Positions 48,221 through 60,266 of a stretch of DNA of 64,000 nucleotides are shown piece after piece. The stretch's first letter is position 1. Each line of letters starts with the position of its first letter. This DNA is from Morinoia aosen (taxonomy: Eukaryota; Arthropoda; Malacostraca; Amphipoda; Talitridae). Location: NCBI GenBank assembly GCA_030386875.1, contig CM059579.1, positions 90,834,253 to 90,898,252 on the forward strand. The letters run 5' to 3'. The translations under genes were made by a program, and so were the position numbers. The notes beneath the pieces were generated by a model. It saw only the letters and a list, made by a program, of their open reading frames with translations. It had not been told where the DNA came from and made no database searches.

Positions 48221-48828
48221 TACACTATGGATCACCAATGAGTATTTTAATGTGACTAGAATTATTCGAAATCATTTCATGGGGTATTTCAATAAACAAT
48301 TTCACATATTTCCATCGTGATATCCTTCTTTTCTCAATTGGGTAAGATTAAGCAATAGCCGATGGGTGACTTACTTGCAGACAGCGATGCAAATGTAACT
48401 TGCTGGCTATGAGGATATTCCTATTTTTTATACACCCATTTTATTCACTCTGTTTTTGTTTTTTTGGCTACCTATGAATGAAAAGAGAATGCCAAATATT
48501 TTTCAACTTGTTTTCGACTCAAGTGTAAGTTTGATTGATCTTTACCTTACTCGCTCTATTTTATCTCTAATGAACCAAAAGCATGTTCGAAAATTTAGGC
48601 TAATAAACTTTAATTTACAAAAAACTTAGCGTTAGGAATAGTTAAGTAATTTGTTGAGGCATATTTGAAAGTGCTGAGCGCAAAGCCTTCGCACATAACT
48701 TGCTGGCTGTGTTATCCTCCAGCGTCTCATGTCCTCGACGCAAGATGCGCGTTTATCTTAGGAGATCTGCCAGCGAGTCGCGCACAGTCTCCTCACTGAG
48801 TTATTTTGCCGGTGTGGAGACCACTTGA
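48221..48828. other. Intergenic DNA, nothing recognised
   Basis: The right end becomes GC-rich ('gatctgccagcgagtcgcgc') but no exon can be supported. Confidence 0.5.
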
Positions 48829-49387
48829 CCGCGGGACGCACAGGGTCCAGTCTCGCGAATTTCTGCACCGCCGAAGCCTCTCGCTCCACCTCCAAGCAGC
48901 TACAGTGCCCACCTCCAAACAGCTACAGAAATGTAAGGTTAAATTAATTTAGGTTAGGTTAAGTTAAGTTAAGTTAGGTTAAGTTAGGTTAAGAGGTTAG
49001 GTTAAGTTAGGTTAGGTTGGGTAAGGTTAGGCCAAGTTCAGTTAGTTTAAGGTTAACTTAAAAAAGTTTAAAAATGCCTGTTTTTGCGTGCCGAGATGGA
49101 GGGTTGAATAGCGAAACACCAGCGGTCGTTTTCAAAATTTATTATAATGATTTAATACAGGTTAACTTTAACATTCCGCTCAAGTATCCACTTACTAAGT
49201 ACTTGTAGTGGTTATAATGCAGTGATTAATAATAAATGTATAACAAACAGATACATTAATAAATTTCAGTAGTACTCCATAGTTCAATAATTGGCGCGAA
49301 TGGCAACTTTATGTAGCTGCTTGGAGGTGGAGCGAGAGGCTTCGGCGGTGTAGAAATTCGCGAGACTGGACCCAGTGCCCGCGGGAC
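48829..49387. mobile_element. 541-bp foldback element with 9-bp target-site duplication
   Basis: The element is 48838-49378, with 66-bp terminal inverted repeats at 48838-48903 and 49313-49378 that differ at two positions ('gggtccagtctcgcgaattt' near each end). It is flanked by 'ccgcgggac' at 48829-48837 and 49379-49387. The centre carries a ttagg/ttaag tract at about 48938-49060. A 9-bp duplication and long inverted repeats suggest a Mutator-like non-autonomous element (inference). Confidence 0.88.
48938..49060 (+). repeat. Degenerate TTAGG/TTAAG tract
   Basis: Irregular 'ggttaggttaagttagg' repeats. They lie inside the foldback element, so they are not a telomere remnant at a breakpoint. 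Confidence 0.8.
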
Positions 49388-49400
49388 CTTGTCTCCTTAC

Positions 49401-49473
49401 TGAAGATTGATGGTTCCTCGCTTTTGTGGTGATCGACAGCAGCGGTGATCAACACCGCGCGCTGCTGGTGGCA
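49401..49473 (-). CDS. Possible exon of an unidentified gene
   Basis: On the minus strand the strong acceptor 'ctttcactctcgcag' opens a frame reading CHQQRAVLITAAVDHHKSEE then PSIF, and exits at a donor ttca|gtaagg, phase 1. GC content is raised. It overlaps the competing + strand candidate at 49440-49610, and at most one is likely real. Confidence 0.25.
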
Positions 49474-49610
49474 CTGCGAGAGTGAAAGTCAGGTGAGCCG
49501 AGGTGTCGTCCGGCCTCCTAACAAGGCTCATTATGTTCGCAGCAATTTTACCGCATGTCCCTCAACTTCGCCACGGGAAAGTGCAAAAAACTACTCATGC
49601 TGCGCGAATG
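49440..49610 (+). CDS. Competing + strand exon candidate
   Basis: An open frame from the acceptor 'gatcgacag' to the strong donor atg|gtgagt at 49611 reads AVINTARCWWHCESESQ and on to SPRESAKNYSCCAN, leaving phase 1. That phase fits the candidate at 52388-52509. An internal 51-bp GT-AG segment (49494-49544) could instead be an intron. No family is recognised. Confidence 0.2.
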
Positions 49611-50753
49611 GTGAGTAAAAAGGTATAGCGCCTAATGCTTACATAAGTCAGCTTTTTAGGAATTTGAAATCAAGGTGAATGAATTTGACACTGCAGTCTG
49701 TAAGGTGATTGTGAGAAATTCTATAAATGAAAAGCAGGGCGCTGAAGTTAATTTTTAAATTACTTACATACATCTTAGCAATGTGCCTTGGGTTTCCCTT
49801 CTACTCACGCGTTCTACTTGGGCTTGGTTGATGTACGAATACTTGTGGTGTAAAGGATGCGGTGGTTAAATAATACCGTAGCTTTCAAAGAGGGTAGAGT
49901 AAGTGGCGAAATTATTTATGTTTCTCATAATTTTTTAGGGGTTTTTGTTTCTTAGAACTTAAAGCTTCTGTGATTATTGAGTCCAGACTCTTTGTAAGTT
50001 TTACGTGCATGAAATATTGAAAATTCAGTTTCGAAGCATTGTATTTAATCAACTAAGTCCAATAATATCTTCCTCCAAAATTAAATTAGATAAAAAGTTA
50101 ACATAATACAATAAAATACATTTTTTACGAGTAATGATTCGTATGATTACGAGCAGTTCACATTTTTTCGACTTGAGCAATGCCGTGTTGAGCGGATGCG
50201 CGCCAGAAATTCCCGAAAGTTCCGTTAACTAATCTAGCTTGGTCCAAAAGCATCATCATTATCATCATCGTCGTTCCCACGTTAATGGTTGTATGGTTAT
50301 AGTAGAAGTGCTCACTGTTAGCGAGACAAAAGGTTATTGTCGCGCAACTCCCTTATTTGATAGAGAGCTATTTCAAACTGTTCATCTATTCCTTAATCAA
50401 CCACACAATATGTCATCAAGAAGCTCACAGAATTTGGTACAACTACGACTTTAAGAAGTCGGAGAGTGGGTCAAACCATTCACGTGCTAATTTAACTTTA
50501 CGAAAAATTTAGAAGTTGATCCAAAATTTTTCCATTAATATATAGAAGCCCTGAATTAGTTTGAGGACAGGTCTCGGACAAAATAATGCAAATGCCTAAC
50601 ATTTTGGCAGCATTAGATTTGAACATGTTTTAAATCATGTAAGAGTGACATATTTTTAATGAGCTTTGCTTATTATTTTTGTTATTTGATATGGTTATTT
50701 GACATGACATTTACACAGATATGTAAAAAAAACGTTAGTTATAATTCATAAAA
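49611..50753. other. Intergenic or intronic DNA, nothing recognised
   Basis: AT-rich, without a supported feature. Confidence 0.5.
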
Positions 50754-50835
50754 ATGAGAGACCTATCGGACTTTCAAAGAGGCCAAATTGTTGGTGCTCA
50801 CATGACAGGCGCTAGTGTAATAGCGGTAGAGAAAC
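50754..50835 (+). pseudogene. Tc1-like transposase N-terminal fragment
   Basis: MRDLSDFQRGQIVGAHMTG matches the start of Tc1-family transposases (LSEFQRG.IVG). The similarity ends after about 26 residues. It is independent of the 46.4-kb copy. Confidence 0.65.
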
Positions 50836-51018
50836 GAAGATTTGTGTTGCTTCGTTATGCACTTAACCTTAAGTTGTGTTCAAAATACCTGTGTGCAAGT
50901 GAATTTCAAACGCAGGGATATTTAGCTTTTTTCTCACGTTTTTCCTCAAACTTCGTTTAAATATTTTGTCGGCCACTTTCGTGATTCTTTCCGTGCAAGC
51001 TGAATGTTTTCGTCCGAG

Positions 51019-51229
51019 GGCTGGTGGAGGTGGTGCCAGTATTGGAATGTTGTTCCCACACAAGGACACAGTTTGGTGGAGGTGGTGCCAGCTTTGGAAT
51101 GTCGTTCCCTCACATGGACACAGTTTGGTGGAGGTGGTGCCAGTTTTGGAATGTTGTTCCCACACATGGACACAGTTTGGTGGAGGTGGTGCCAGTTTTG
51201 GAATGTTGTTCCCACACATGGACACAGTT
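51019..51229 (+). repeat. 52-bp tandem repeat, four copies
   Basis: Units start at 51019, 51071, 51123 and 51175. Each has 'tggtggaggtggtgccag' and 'ggaatgttgttcccacac'. Frames on both strands stay open as a by-product. Confidence 0.95.
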
Positions 51230-51783
51230 TTACGGGCCACATCCAGCTTTTATGACGGTTCTGTTGAATCTTCTACCGGTTTTCTAGATTACAATGAAAT
51301 CATGGTGTATCATTTTATCATTAAGTTCAAGATTTCTTAACCACATCACAGGCAATTTCATGCACGCAAAGAAAATTGGTCATTGAGCTTAGACTGTAAG
51401 AAACAGGTAATCCATACATAAGATAGCTTGCGCATAGAGACCGCAAAAGATGTTGGAGATGAAACAAAAAGATAACGAAGAATGCATGAAAACTGAAAGA
51501 ATCTAACTGGGCACGAAAAATAGAAACCCCGAAGACACAATTACAGCTGATCCCAGACTGTCATCCAGAGGTCGTCATCCTACGGCACATGTTAGGCAGA
51601 CCTAACTCAACTAAACCTAATGCATTTCCTTCGGCCCTCGTGGGATGATCACGTTTTGGTTTTGATGTCATATGCACGAAATTTTGTTTACAGACAAAGC
51701 AAAAAATAGACTCGCGTGCATAAGATTATCGACACGCGCACAACAAAATTTAAGTGTTTTGTCTTCATTTTATCAAGTTTCCT
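51230..51783. other. Intergenic DNA, nothing recognised
   Basis: No supported gene. Confidence 0.5.
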
Positions 51784-51990
51784 GCGATGGGTTAAACGGA
51801 AGTTCAGTATTCAATTCAAATTCAAAATCAAGTGTGAGTAATTTTGAAAATAGCAAATATTAACTGGATCGTGCCTTCATTTAGCTTTCATTAATTATTT
51901 ATAAAACTTGAGTTTGTGACTGCAGGTCTGGCAGCAGCATGCATGATGAACATCCCCTCCGTGACCAGGGGACTCAGCGGAGGGTCCCTT
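51784..51990. repeat. TTAA-associated MITE copy
   Basis: 'gcgatgggttaaacggaag' to 'cccctccgtgaccagggg'. The internal words 'ttttgaaaatagcaaat' and 'gtgccttcatttagcttt' match the family. The ends are worn. Confidence 0.65.
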
Positions 51991-52387
51991 CGTATGAAGG
52001 GACCCCCGGGTGAAATAACTAATTTCATCATTTCAAAAGAAAATAGAAGAAATCCCTACATGTGACAGCAAATATGAAAAAAAGAGTTCATTATTCTTTA
52101 AGTTTAATCAGAGAGAATGTTTCATCATTCTATCATTTGTGACTCATTTGCTTGTAAAAATGATTATTTCCGTTCATAAATGTATAAGTACTAATTCATA
52201 TTTTATCTTACCTTGCTTCTTTATGGCTCCAATTGTCCTCATTTGTGATCTTATTTCTCAATAGCTCCAACTGCCCTTATTTCTGACCTTATTTACCATC
52301 ATAAATTATCTCTCAACAACTACAACTGACCTTGTTTCTAACTTTATATGCTATCATAATTTCTTAAAAACTCCTCCTGAAATGCAG

Positions 52388-52509
52388 CTGGTGCTGCTGA
52401 AGCCTCAAGGCACGAGATGCGCAAGGCTTTCAGTGAAGCTTCCAGCTCCCCTAGTGAACTTGAACGTTTGTTCAACGTTGTTGTGCACAGGCTCTTCAGT
52501 TCTGCTTAG
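52388..52509 (+). CDS. Possible terminal exon of an unidentified gene
   Basis: After an acceptor 'ctgaaatgcag' the frame reads AGAAEASRHEMRKAFSEASS then SPSELERLFNVVVHRLFSSA, ending in TAG at 52507-52509. The peptide could form an amphipathic helix. Entry needs a phase-1 donor, as at 49611. No match is recognised. Confidence 0.25.
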
Positions 52510-53702
52510 TCTAACGGCAAAAAATTTCAACTTCTTCTTGGCAAGAAATTTAATGTATATCCACCTTTTCACGCGGCTTTGTTAATATAATTAAGAAAAG
52601 AATTCTAAAGTTCCCGCATGAATGCCCACTGAATTAAGCGCTCTTGCCTTTACTGCTCAGAGCGTTTCACCAGAGCGCTGAGTGACAACGCATCACCTGT
52701 CGCCCGCACTGGAGCACTTCCTCACCGCAAGCTGTCGTGTGTGATTACCACGTGACTCGCGAATTTATGCATAATGCTACAGAAGGCGACTGAGGAGGAA
52801 AGGAATTCCGACAAACGCCTCACGGCTCCAGCTCTATAAACGCACGGTAGGGAGAGGAAAACATTGGGGCGATACCGAGGCATGGCCACCCAAACTTTAC
52901 TCACTCACACCTTCTGTTTACAGCACATCTCGCTCGGGCCAACACCCAACGGCGAGAAAAACTGCGTTCCGAGTTCCTTGCATTTATTTAGTTCATTTCG
53001 TGAAAGTGTCTCCATTTATATTTAGTGAAGGATTTGTTCGCGTGAGAGAAAGGACGGCCCTCAGCCTGTCGTATGCTGCATCTACAGCGTATGCTGCCTG
53101 CGTGCGGTGCCTGCGTGCGCTGCCTGCGTACGGTGCTTCCATATGCAGGCTCAAAGGCCTCACCAGGCTGTGCCCGCTCATTTTGGCTTCTGCTTTCAGA
53201 CATTCAGATCGACTCACAGTTTTTTATAAGTACGAATTCTAATTGTGCAAAGTGAAAGGAAATCGTCAACCCCGCGAGCAAAAGGAATTTCTTGAGTACA
53301 ATCTATCAATGCGATGCCACGCAGTGATCAACAGTAATTTTTGAGCTCAAAAATTTGAACTCATCGAACCACTAAAATTAATTCACTGAATTGCTGAACG
53401 CAGTTCGCTGCCGCGTTCATTTTGTTTAAAAACTCTGGGAATCAGCTGTGTTTGAAACGAGTGCTTTTTTCGAAGTAATAAATGCTTCTCAGCATACCGG
53501 ACACATAAGTCAAAAGGCTTATGCAGCTCAACCCTCGCACACGTTTTTATGAAATACAAAACTCGAGGCCTCCCCCAACTCGTTCGCAGCTGTCACGTTG
53601 CAAAGAAAACAATTGCCCGTACATTTGTCTTGAAGAGTGGTGAGCTGTAGACATATTTCCAGTAGATTGCGGCGAGGCGTCTTAGCACAAAAGAGATACG
53701 CT
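52510..53702. other. Intergenic DNA with a short GC-rich repeat
   Basis: A patch of imperfect 'gctgcctgcgtgcggtgc' repeats lies at about 53090-53145. No gene can be supported. Confidence 0.5.
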
Positions 53703-53920
53703 AGAGAGTGCGGCACGGAGCAGGTCGGAGCAGAGCTCAGAAGTGTCAGAGTCAAGAGAGTGCGGCACGGAGCAGGTCGGAGCAGAGCTCGGAGATGTCG
53801 GAGTCAAGAGAGTGCGGCACTGAGCAGGTCGGAGCAGAGCTCGGAAGTGTCAGAGTCAAAAGAGTGCGGCACGGAGCAGGTTGGAGCAGAGCTCGGAGGT
53901 GTCGGAGTCAAGAGAGTGCG
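53703..53920 (+). repeat. 52-bp tandem repeat, four copies
   Basis: Units of 52 bp with 'tgcggcacggagcaggtcgg' start at 53709, 53761, 53813 and 53865, with a partial fifth unit from 53917. Confidence 0.95.
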
Positions 53921-53985
53921 CTCCGACTATCAGGCCGAGGTCTCCCGAGCGCCCGAGTGTGTGCCCGACCATCTGCTTGCTGCCG

Positions 53986-53995
53986 CCTTATATGG
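53986..53995. promoter_or_regulatory. Exact CArG-box match
   Basis: 'ccttatatgg' fits CC(A/T)6GG, the SRF/MADS site, and lies inside the palindrome-like 'gccttatatggc'. Chance matches are common. Confidence 0.2.
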
Positions 53996-56900
53996 CAGCC
54001 AGCGAGCGGCGGAAGACACAGGCTCGACCGCTCACAATATGTGACCTGTTCTTGCCATATTAAACGAGTGTTCCAGAACCAGAACTCTTAATAATGATTC
54101 AGCAAATAGTATCTATAACTTGTCAATTATACACGTATAGAAATGAATGTCATTTCCCATGTTTGCATAGAATTGTGTAATGAGGATTAAAACAATATAT
54201 ATTTATCATGCCTGCCTACCTACACATTACAGAGACAATTTTAAGTCTAATTTTTAATGAAAATCAAAAATTTTCCAATCCAAATTTTTACATCGGTTGT
54301 ATTGCTGCAGCAACATCGACTGGACGACTATCTCCTCTGGTGAGCTCACTCGACTAGGAGAAATGTTATTGTTCTATTTCACTTGGATAACCAACCATTA
54401 TTTCCCATTTGGCATTAAAAATAGTTTGGCATCTTAAGATTTTTAATCTTTAAATTCTTATCTACATGCGTCGCAGCTCAGCACGTGAGGGCTACGCGGT
54501 GCGCCTATAGTGCAGCACGGGAGGCTGCTCAGCGTCAGGAGAGATTATTTAGGCCCTCATTTCCTTTGACTAATAAAAAAAAAGAAGTGCTCGACCGATT
54601 TGCCTCTATTTCCAGTATTATTTAAAGAAAATCGTTTCTAATGTTTAACTTTAATTTCGAAAAATCGTCCCAAAAAACCTATAGTGACTGGATAAATCCA
54701 CAGAATATCACAGCGAGCTGAGGCCGTGATGTGGTCGTATGGCTCGTAACCTTATCAAAACTGTGCTATTAAACGTTTTAATCGATCTTTTTTATTAGGA
54801 TCCATTTAAAATTTGAGAAACGCCAATGAGGCGTAAAATGAACAGATTAATGTAACATGGATAATGTTTTACATTCCTTTCTCTTCATGGCTAGAAGAAG
54901 GTTAGGTCTTTTTCAGATTACGTCGAGTCGTTATAAAAACTTACCAACACTTACTTGCAGGCCAACAATTCCTACAGCAGCGTCATCATTTTCTAAAGTC
55001 TCCCAATTGCGAATTTCTGAAAAATTTCTTCATATGCTCACTCATAATGGGAGCCGCATTATTTAGTCACTTTCATGCTTGGCGCTTCAACTAGGACGAC
55101 GGGCTCGAGAAGAATGGAGGCACGCCTGACAGTCTTCCTTTAAGTCATTTTGAAAACAATTCCTTGAATAGAAATGTCGTGCACCACCAGATCAAGTTAG
55201 GGACGTGTTCAAGGCCTATTATATTCCAACTTTCCCGTCTAATCTTGGCGGTTTCAGAGCTCCTCCCTGTAGAGCTAACACTATTTTAGTCTCCTCTCAG
55301 TGAATGAGATAGCCAATCGGCTGACATGATGACCGGGCGAGTGTTGGGTGGGTCGCCCGCGTCGCTATAGCCCCGCTGTGGCACCGCAGCTCACTTGTTT
55401 GAAGTACTTTCTTGGAAACTGAAGATTCTATTCATTTATAGGATGATTCTAATCCCATGATTTACACGCGATAAATTGTTGACTTGAGTAGGTATTGTCC
55501 CAAGTGTTCCAAGGGAATACAAAGTGGATGTGAATTTCAAGAGTATTTGTAATCTATGACCCCTGGAGTGGAACTAGTGAGGCGATACTGGAAAAGATCT
55601 GCCTCTCTAAAAGAGACTTCAAAACTCTAGGAAAGAGATCGCAGCAATGGCAGAAAGGAAACATTTACACTGAACAGCACAGACACAGAACAAGGAAAAT
55701 AGCTCCATAAAACGTCATGAGTAAACATGAGGGCAATTAAAGTAAATTGCATTACTTTGCTTTAAAGGACACTCGTGGAAAAGCATGACAGAGTGTATAT
55801 GAACCTTCGTGCCTCAGCAAGTAGTAAAGAAAATATGGTAGACACGGCCACTCTCAATATACATAGGTATGATACTTGCTTTAGTCCATCGTTCAGTTAT
55901 TGTGGTTTTTAGCGTCTGTGCGGCGTGGGAATTTTTGCTGTTATAGAGTTAGTTTTGTTGAAGGGGTCTGTTGGCGACAGACCCTAGAGAGCTTACATGA
56001 AGTATTTTTTTAATGTTGAGTTTTATTTTAGGTTTTGCAAATTATTAATGTATGTACTTTGGTTTAGGTTTTGATTTCAAATGGAAGCCGGACTATCGTC
56101 TCAGGTTCTTATAAGATTATTATTCTTATCAACGAAGATTTCTGTTATTATTACTATCATCACGTGCAGTTTATCTCTCATGATAGAACACAGGAACACA
56201 ACTGATGAAGGTACAGAAAAATGCTGAAGAATAGGAGTAAAATCTCACCACCCGAGTTTTGGTGTTAAGGTAACATGAAAAACCGAAAAAAGACACTCGG
56301 TTTACTATTCCTGTGCTGCTAGCACAATTTCCAGCTAGCACGAGTACGAATAGCACTGCTCAATCCGACATTGCCTGAAGCACTCAGCCTGTAACTGGGC
56401 TTATTTCATCAGCATGCGTTACTTTCACCAATCACTCATAAACCAACCTCCGTGCTCAGTGACTTCATTGTGTCTGGATTCCTAATACTTCCAGCAAGAA
56501 GAATTTCCAATTTTTCCTCCTTCTATCATGGCTAGAAGGTCATACGATTAGGTTGATTTCTTTCTAGGATTTAATTTGTTGGTTAATGAGTTCTTAAAAG
56601 TATGGTTGCATGCGAGTTTGAATAATTTACGTTTTCTTAGAGCTTGGTTGAACAAGTTAATTATAGCCTAGGGGTTGCTACAGTCGACGTGCCCATTCAC
56701 GTCTTGTTCACTGAATCGGAAATTCTCACCTCGTTGGGAGAGGGATGCCACGATTCACTTATATACTGTCTTGATCAACACAAAGCGTCAAACCTAAAGT
56801 TCTTCATTACAATTGAACGAGCTCAAATGTTCGTAGAAGATTATCTATCGTCGTCCTAAATTCCTACTAATTATAATCCCATAACATTTGTTCAAAGGGA

Positions 56901-58207
56901 AATTTTTAGTCAAGCGTCAGACCCAATGCGACCTGTCCTGGAGCTACTGCTACTATAATTGATGCTGGAATTCGCTTCTTTCAGCTCTGTAGCGTGTCCT
57001 CACTTGCATTCCTGGAAGGTTCTTTCTTGCATTGAGCGCAACTGGTGAGCGTTCTCTACAAGTATTGCGCGATTTAGTGTTTCTCAAGTTGTTAATTTTA
57101 TTTACTGTTATTATGTTTATTCGTTGTTTGACGTGGCGAAAAAAGAGCCACCAGTTCAATTTTGATAACGAAGCTACAGAAATGAACTATGTATTAAAAG
57201 CACGTAGCCAAAATCCATTATTTTGATAGACATAATTTGTTGTCATGGTCAAATTAATTATTTTTACAAATATGTCCGCGTATGTGGTGGTGACGGCGAT
57301 GCATGGGTTGGTTGATGACGATAAAGACGCGAAAAAAGGATGACAACTATGCTGGGGCAACTGAAGTAAAATGCAATACGCATGCCGCAACAAGGAAGCA
57401 ACATATATTTTAAACAACAGAAAGAGAAAAATAAAATGCTAATATACACCGGAAAATGACACCACAGCCGTGGGATAGAGCGTAAACTCCAAACAACAAC
57501 AGCGAGGGCTGGGTTCCTTAACGAAACTTCGGTAGCAAGTCGAGAATGGGTCTTCCTTCTCTTCTCTGCTTCCGTTCTACCTTATTCTGATGTATTTTGT
57601 TCTCTTCTGCTCTGCTCTGCTTTACTGCTATTTCATGCCTGGATGAAGTCGCCGGAGTTTGGGGACAGAGCTTTGATGTGGTCGAGGGTGGTGTGGCTGT
57701 GAGGCGATGGAAATCAACATCGACCAGACCAGCAAGAGTTTAAGCCATTAAACATATGAAATTTTCGTGCTCATGCGTGTAAGATCATTGGACGTCCAGC
57801 AAAGTAGGGGAGTTTTCCCCATGCCTTTTTGGTAGAGAGATTTGATCGCTTCTAAAATGAAATTTTATGTGGTGCAGATGACAGTGGCTACACTAAAAAA
57901 ATTTTCATTCTCCATCAATCCTTCATGCTTTTGATGCTTCAAAGACTGGAATTACGAATGTAGAAGGTAAAAATCGTGTTCTTACACTCCAAAATTTTTG
58001 CTTTTTTCCTGCTTGGACATTTTTTCATGGGGTTTTGGGCTTGAGTGAGCTGAAGCTTTGCAAAATATATAGTTTCAAATCCATATTCACAGCACTCGAA
58101 AATATAAGTAATTTGAACTATTTTATGCACCCATACCCTGTACTCTTCACCCCCACAACCCCACAACCCCACACCCTCACCTCCCTCCAGGCCTCGAGCC
58201 GTTGCTG

Positions 58208-58217
58208 CCTTATATGG
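58208..58217. promoter_or_regulatory. Exact CArG-box match
   Basis: A second 'ccttatatgg', again preceded by 'gctg', in a GC-rich patch. Confidence 0.2.
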
Positions 58218-59370
58218 TCTGCTGTGCACGCTACAGGCAGCGCACGTGTTGCGGTCGTGCTGCATGGTGCGGTGCAGTGCGGCGCACTGCGGCACACTAA
58301 AGCGCAGTGCAGAACAAAAGAATGCAGTATATTACAGTAGAATAAATAAGAATACAATAGACCTCGGGCTGGGGGTGAGTGGGGGACACACAGCAAATTA
58401 CAAGTTGACACAATAAGTGCTTTTCACAATTTTAGCAAATTACAAAGTTTGCCTTTCCCTTCTCATCCCTTCTCTTATAATACCTTTGGCTTCATTCTAT
58501 TTGTCTTTTTCCATGGCGATCACTTTATAAATGCATACTAACATGAGCCCGTTAGTTGTATGACAGAAAATGGACAGGAGCGCGGTCTTACCACTAGTCT
58601 AGTTTTTACGTGGTTAGTTCAGTATTTTTGAGGTTATATTTTTCAATTCGTAACATGTTGATGTTATTTTTAGATGAGGCACTGCAAAGGGTGTAGTAAA
58701 AACACAGACAAAATCTAATTTTTAAATTCATTAATGTATTATACGTAGGGTAACTTTAGTTCCCTTTGAAGTGCTCCTCAGTCATCGCTTTACACTCCAT
58801 GCTGTGTAGACATTCAAGGTTTGAAAGGCCCTAAAATTTTTCTTATGCATTGTTGGCCGTCATTTCTGGTTCGGACGTTATGTGCAGTGTCGAACGGCCA
58901 TTCTAGACTATAGGATCGTCAAAGCCATGATGATATTTGTAGATACTGATTTGTAAATTCGCCTTGCAGTCTCCTTTGTCCAACGGAGAGAGGATTAAAG
59001 CTTATGTAAATGCAAATACGGAGTCCTGCGATCAATTTCGTGGCTTTGCGTTTGGTGCTCTTCATTAATTTTACTGACATCTCGGCTTTGGTTCGCCGCC
59101 CGACTTACACTGGGCAGTCTAGGCGCAGAAGGACCAGTGCCTTATATTCTGAGGGGTGGTATGATGTTTTCGGCTGGTAATTCAAGTTACTAACCCTAGA
59201 ACTGACCTCTCCACTCATCTCCCTAACTCTTTTTCCTGCTGAGAACGGTTGAAGTAGAATTAGGTTTGAGTGAAATATCGTTCGAGACAGTACAACAGCG
59301 CAGTGCTGTGCAGTAGACCTCAGGGGGCTGGTGTATAGTGCTGTGCAGCAAACCCCAGGGCAGGGCTGGT

Positions 59371-59430
59371 GTACAGTGCAGTGCGGTGCAGTGCAGTGCA
59401 GTGCAGTGCAGTGCAGTGCAGTAGACTTCA
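59371..59430 (+). repeat. (gtgca)n short tandem repeat
   Basis: Repeated 'gtgcagtgcagtgcag' leads into the minisatellite region. Confidence 0.85.
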
Positions 59431-59474
59431 GGGTGAGACTGGCGTCCAGTGCAGTGCAGTGCTGTAGACCCACT

Positions 59475-60266
59475 GCCGCAGTAGCCACACATCGCCACAC
59501 TACCACAGCCGCAGTAGCCACACACCGCCACACTACCACAGCCGCAGTAGCCACACACCGCCACACAACCACAGCCGCAGTTGCCACACACCGCCACACA
59601 ACCACAGCCGCAGTAGCCACGCACCGCCACACTTCCATAGCCGCAGTAGCCACACACCGCCATACTATCATAGCCGCAGTAGCCACACACCGCCACAAAA
59701 CCACAGCCGCAGTAGCCACACACCGCTACACAACCACAGCCGCAGTAGCCACACACCGTCACACAACCACAGCCGCAGTAGCCACGCACCGCCACACTTC
59801 CATAGCCGCAGTAGCCACACACCGCCATACTATCATAGCCGCAGTAGCCACACCCCGCCACAAAACCACAGCCGCAGTAGCCACACACCGCCACACAACC
59901 ACAGCCGCAGTAGCCACACACCGCCACACAACTACAGCCGCAGTAGCCACACACCGCCACACTACCATAGCCGCAGTAACCACACACCGCCACACTACCA
60001 TAGCCGCAGTAGCCACACACTGCCACAAAACCACAGCCGCAGTAGCCACACACCGCCACACTACCACAGCCGCAGTAGCCACACACCGCCACACTACCAC
60101 AGCCGCAGTAGCCACACACCGCCACAACACCACAGCCGCAGTAGCCACACACCGCCACACTACCCACAGCCGCAGTAGCCACACACCGCTACACTACCAC
60201 AGCCGCAGTAGCCACACACCACCACACTACCACAGCCGCAGTAGCCACACACCGCCACACTACCCA
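59475..60266 (+). repeat. 33-bp minisatellite, about 24 copies
   Basis: The unit is 'ccgcagtagccacacaccgc' plus 'cacactaccacag'. Because 33 is a multiple of three, open frames run for 100-350 codons on both strands (ATHRHTTTAAV on +). One unit near 60160 has an extra base. Confidence 0.97.

Larger units (their letters stand above)
53921..59289. other. Long intergenic stretch, almost nothing recognised
   Basis: About 5.4 kb, mostly AT-rich. It contains two exact 'ccttatatgg' boxes (53986-53995 and 58208-58217) in GC-rich surroundings. A 71-codon frame at 56644-56859 has no known motif. I see no gene. Confidence 0.45.

Noticed and set aside
48938-49060. Interstitial telomere from a chromosome fusion
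   Set aside because: The TTAGG-like tract is irregular and lies within a foldback transposon with its own target-site duplication.
56644-56859. A 71-codon protein-coding gene
   Set aside because: It is isolated, has no motif, and such a length is expected by chance in this much DNA.
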